DNA of 8,927 nt from Pseudomonadota bacterium (GTDB taxonomy: Bacteria; Pseudomonadota; Gammaproteobacteria; Steroidobacterales; Steroidobacteraceae), in assembly GCA_023433465.1 (NCBI GenBank), contig JAEZCR010000108.1, positions 1 to 8,927 of the forward strand, in the 5' to 3' direction. Shown piece after piece: positions 6,536-8,927 of the stretch. Below the pieces are notes generated by a model. It was given only the letters and a program-made list of their open reading frames with translations. It searched no databases and had not been told where the DNA came from. Position 1 is the first letter of the stretch. Every line of letters begins with the position of its first letter. The position numbers and the translations under genes were made by a program.

Positions 6536-7789
6536 ATGAACGAAATCCGCAACTTCACGATGAACTTCGGTCCGCAGCATCCCGCGGCGCACGGCGTGCT
6601 GCGCCTGGTGCTCGAGATGGACGGCGAGGTCATCCAGAAGGCCGACCCGCACATCGGGCTGCTGCACCGGGCGACGGAGAAGCTCGCGGAGTCGAAGCCG
6701 TTCAACCAGTCGATCGGTTACATGGACCGGCTCGACTACGTGTCGATGATGTGCAACGAGCACGCGTACGTGATGGCGATCGAGCGCCTGCTCGGCGTCA
6801 CGCCGCCGATCCGCGCGCAATACATCCGCGTGATGTTCGACGAAGTGACTCGCGTCCTGAATCACCTGATGTGGCTGGGCGCGCACGCGCTCGACATCGG
6901 CGCGATGACCGTGTTCCTGCTCGCGTTCAAGGAACGCGAGGATCTCATGGACTGCTACGAGGCGGTCTCGGGCACTCGCATGCACGCGACTTACTACCGC
7001 CCGGGCGGCGTGTATCGCGACCTGCCGGATTCGATGCCGAAGTACCAGGTCTCGAAGTGGCGCTCGCAGAAGAGCGCGGATCGCATGAACGCGGCGCGCC
7101 AGGGTTCGCTGCTCGACTTCCTCGACGAGTTCGTCGCGCGTTTCCCGAAGGCGATCGACGAATACGAAACACTACTCACCGACAATCGCATCTGGAAGCA
7201 GCGCACCGTCAACATCGGCGTCGTGACGCCGGAGCGTGCGATGGCGCTGGGCTTCAGCGGCCCCATGCTGCGCGGCTCGGGCATCGTGTGGGACCTGCGC
7301 AAGAAGCAGCCCTACGAGGTGTACGCGGATCTCGACTTCGACATTCCGGTCGGCGTGAACGGCGACTGTTACGACCGTTATCTCGTGCGGATGGAAGAGC
7401 TGCGCCAGAGCACGCGCCTGATCAAGCAGTGCATTGAATGGCTCAAGCGCAATCCGGGTCCCGTGATGCTCGACGACCGCAAGGTCCGGCCGCCGCGCCG
7501 CGAGGAGATGAAGGGCGACATGGAATCGCTCATCCATCACTTCAAACTGTTCACCGAGGGCGTGCTCGTTCCCGAGGGCGAAACCTACGCCGCGGTCGAG
7601 GCGCCGAAAGGCGAGTTCGGCATCTACCTGATCTCGGACGGCGCCAACAAGCCGTATCGCCTGAAGTGCCGCGCGCCCGGCTTCGCGCACCTGTCGGCGC
7701 TCGAGGAAATGACGAAGGGACACATGCTCGCGGACGTGGTCGCGGTGATCGGTACGCAGGACATCGTGTTCGGAGAGGTGGATCGATGA
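6536..7789 (+). CDS. nuoD: NADH-quinone oxidoreductase subunit D
   Basis: NuoD (49-kDa subunit, related to the large subunit of NiFe hydrogenases but without the metal site) forms most of the quinone-binding cavity of complex I. The 417-residue product has the usual length for an unfused NuoD. The N-terminal FGPQHPAAHG (11-20) and DRLDY (64-68) supply H19 and Y68. By spacing these correspond to His38 and Tyr87 of Thermus Nqo4, which bind the quinone headgroup. The PHIGLLHRATEKL block (38-50), YRPGGV (154-159) and C-terminal DIVFGEVDR (409-417) are also typical. The start is the ATG at 6536, 14 bp after nuoC, with a weak AGAAG-like element upstream. The stop overlaps the nuoE start as ATGA. 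Confidence 0.98.
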   Translation: MNEIRNFTMNFGPQHPAAHGVLRLVLEMDGEVIQKADPHIGLLHRATEKLAESKPFNQSIGYMDRLDYVSMMCNEHAYVMAIERLLGVTPPIRAQYIRVMFDEVTRVLNHLMWLGAHALDIGAMTVFLLAFKEREDLMDCYEAVSGTRMHATYYRPGGVYRDLPDSMPKYQVSKWRSQKSADRMNAARQGSLLDFLDEFVARFPKAIDEYETLLTDNRIWKQRTVNIGVVTPERAMALGFSGPMLRGSGIVWDLRKKQPYEVYADLDFDIPVGVNGDCYDRYLVRMEELRQSTRLIKQCIEWLKRNPGPVMLDDRKVRPPRREEMKGDMESLIHHFKLFTEGVLVPEGETYAAVEAPKGEFGIYLISDGANKPYRLKCRAPGFAHLSALEEMTKGHMLADVVAVIGTQDIVFGEVDR

Positions 7790-8328
7790 CGCATGTCGTG
7801 AAGACCGCGGACGGCGGCACGTTCGAGCCGGTGCTCGGCGAGAAGTCGCGGCTGCTCGAGGAGCACACGCGCCACGAGATCGACGAGTGGATCGGCCGCT
7901 TCCCGACCGGCCGGCAGCGCTCTGCCGTGCTCTCCGCGCTGCGTTTCACGCAGGAGCAGAACCAGGGTCATCTCACGTCCGAACTCATGGACGCCGTCGC
8001 CGAGTACCTGCGGCTGCCGCCCATCCAGGTGTACGAGGTCGCGACCTTCTACTCGATGTTCGAGACGCATCCCTGCGGCCGCCACCACGTCAGCATCTGC
8101 ACCAACATCAGCTGCATGCTGAACGGCGCCGAGGACCTCGTCGCCCATTGCGAGCGCAAGCTCGGCATCAAGCTCGGCGAGAGCACGCCCGACGGCCGCA
8201 TCTTCCTCAAGAAGGAAGAAGAGTGCCTCGCCGCGTGCACCGGCGCGCCGATGATGATGGTCGATCACGTATTCCACGAGTACCTGACACCCGAGAAGGT
8301 GGACAAGGTGCTCGACGAGCTGAAATAG
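7786..8328 (+). CDS. nuoE: NADH-quinone oxidoreductase subunit E
   Basis: NuoE (24-kDa subunit) is a thioredoxin-fold protein of the NADH-dehydrogenase module. It holds the off-pathway 2Fe-2S cluster N1a and partners NuoF. From the ATG at 7786 the protein has 180 residues. The cluster ligands are C105 and C110 in SICTNISC, and C147 and C151 in EECLAACTGAP; the spacing fits the family. An N-terminal helical domain (about 24-85) contains FPTGRQRSAVLSALRF and VYEVATFYSMF, both typical. The ATG overlaps the nuoD stop (ATGA), and GGAGAGG at 7772-7778 sits seven bases upstream, so this start is well supported although the frame is open for several hundred bases before it. A 48-bp gap separates it from nuoF. 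Confidence 0.97.
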   Translation: MTHVVKTADGGTFEPVLGEKSRLLEEHTRHEIDEWIGRFPTGRQRSAVLSALRFTQEQNQGHLTSELMDAVAEYLRLPPIQVYEVATFYSMFETHPCGRHHVSICTNISCMLNGAEDLVAHCERKLGIKLGESTPDGRIFLKKEEECLAACTGAPMMMVDHVFHEYLTPEKVDKVLDELK

Positions 8329-8376
8329 GACGAAGCAGATCCCATGCCAGGCGCACTAGCATAGTGGCAGGACCGC

Positions 8377-8927
8377 ATGAACCTCACGGTGTTCGAGCCG
8401 TTGAAGTTCCCGGAATCCTGGAAGCTCGAGACCTATCTCAAGATCGGCGGCTACGACGCGTGGAAGAAGATCCTCGCGGAGAAGCCGACGCGCGAAAGCG
8501 TGCTCGAGCAGGTGAAGGCTTCGGGCCTGCGCGGCCGCGGCGGCGCGGGATTCCCGACCGGCACCAAGTGGTCGTTCATGCCGCGCAACGCGCCCATGCA
8601 GAAGTACGCGGTGTGCAACTCGGACGAGTCCGAGCCCGGCACCTGTCACGACCGCGACATCCTGCGCTACAACCCGCACTCGCTCATCGAAGGCATGGCG
8701 ATCGGCGGTTACTGCATGAACGCCACCGTGGGCTACAACTACATCCGCGGTGAGTTCCTCGGCGAGCCCGTGCCGCGCTTCGAAGCCGCGGTGAAGGAAG
8801 CCTACGCCGCGGGCCTGCTCGGCAAGAACATCCTCGGCTCCGGCATCGATTTCGATCTCTACACCGCGGTGGGCGCCGGCGCCTACATCTGCGGCGAGGA
8901 AACCGCGCTGCTCGACTCGCTCGAGGG
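8377..8927 (+). CDS. nuoF: NADH-quinone oxidoreductase subunit F (3'-truncated by window edge)
   Basis: NuoF (51-kDa subunit) binds NADH, FMN and cluster N3, and is the electron entry point of complex I. The frame is open from the ATG at 8377 to the window end, giving 183 whole codons of a protein that usually has a little over 420. Visible are the Gly-rich FMN site GRGGAGFPTGTKW (53-65), the flavin/NADH pocket CNSDESEPGTCHDRD (80-94), GYNYIRGEF (119-127) and AYICGEETALLDSLEG (169-184, last codon partial). The N3 cysteine motif lies beyond the edge. A short AGGA at 8369-8372 precedes the start by four bases. The start cannot lie further upstream because an in-frame TAG sits at 8362-8364. It continues the nuo operon 48 bp after nuoE. 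Confidence 0.97.
   Translation, partial: MNLTVFEPLKFPESWKLETYLKIGGYDAWKKILAEKPTRESVLEQVKASGLRGRGGAGFPTGTKWSFMPRNAPMQKYAVCNSDESEPGTCHDRDILRYNPHSLIEGMAIGGYCMNATVGYNYIRGEFLGEPVPRFEAAVKEAYAAGLLGKNILGSGIDFDLYTAVGAGAYICGEETALLDSLE

Noticed and set aside
7438..7785. Upstream extension of the nuoE reading frame
   Set aside because: It is an Arg/Gly-rich shadow of nuoD. The ATGA overlap at 7786 with a good Shine-Dalgarno marks the true start.

Overview
All eleven protein genes and the single tRNA in this window lie on the + strand, and almost no sequence is left non-coding. It is conserved chromosomal housekeeping DNA from a high-GC bacterium. The gene order ftsH-folP-glmM-(tpiA)-secG-tRNA-Leu(GAG)-nuoABCDEF, with tpiA between glmM and secG, separate (unfused) nuoC and nuoD, and NuoA/NuoC/NuoF of the Xanthomonas-like type, points to a gammaproteobacterium near the Xanthomonadales/Nevskiales/Steroidobacter group. 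That placement rests on remembered synteny and protein character, not on a search. I see no mobile element, CRISPR array, phage gene or clearly foreign gene.

Layout. Bases 1-1328 hold the 3' two-thirds of ftsH (membrane AAA+ zinc protease), cut by the left edge. folP (1353-2213, dihydropteroate synthase) follows, and glmM (2203-3537, phosphoglucosamine mutase) overlaps it by 11 bp. A 63-bp gap then carries a weak terminator-like hairpin overlapping a possible promoter. Next come tpiA (3601-4353, triosephosphate isomerase), secG (4370-4756, translocon subunit) and a complete tRNA-Leu with anticodon GAG (4772-4856). The 109-bp gap before nuoA has an extended -10 element and then a long GU-rich hairpin ending in TTTT, which could be the tRNA terminator, an attenuator in the nuo leader, or both. 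nuoA, nuoB, nuoC, nuoD and nuoE follow with overlaps or short gaps. nuoF starts at 8377 and runs off the right edge.

How the genes relate. FtsH, SecG and the Nuo subunits serve the inner membrane (quality control, secretion, respiration). GlmM supplies glucosamine-1-phosphate for UDP-GlcNAc and envelope synthesis, FolP makes folate precursor, and TpiA belongs to central glycolysis. The nuo genes encode part of the proton-pumping NADH:quinone oxidoreductase: NuoE and NuoF of the NADH-oxidising module, NuoB, NuoC and NuoD of the connecting quinone-site module, and NuoA of the membrane arm.

Novelty. I found no new biological system. The points most worth a second look are the promoter-plus-hairpin leader of nuoA, the overlapping terminator and promoter signals between glmM and tpiA, two substitutions in conserved GlmM loops, and an in-frame start-stop just upstream of nuoF.
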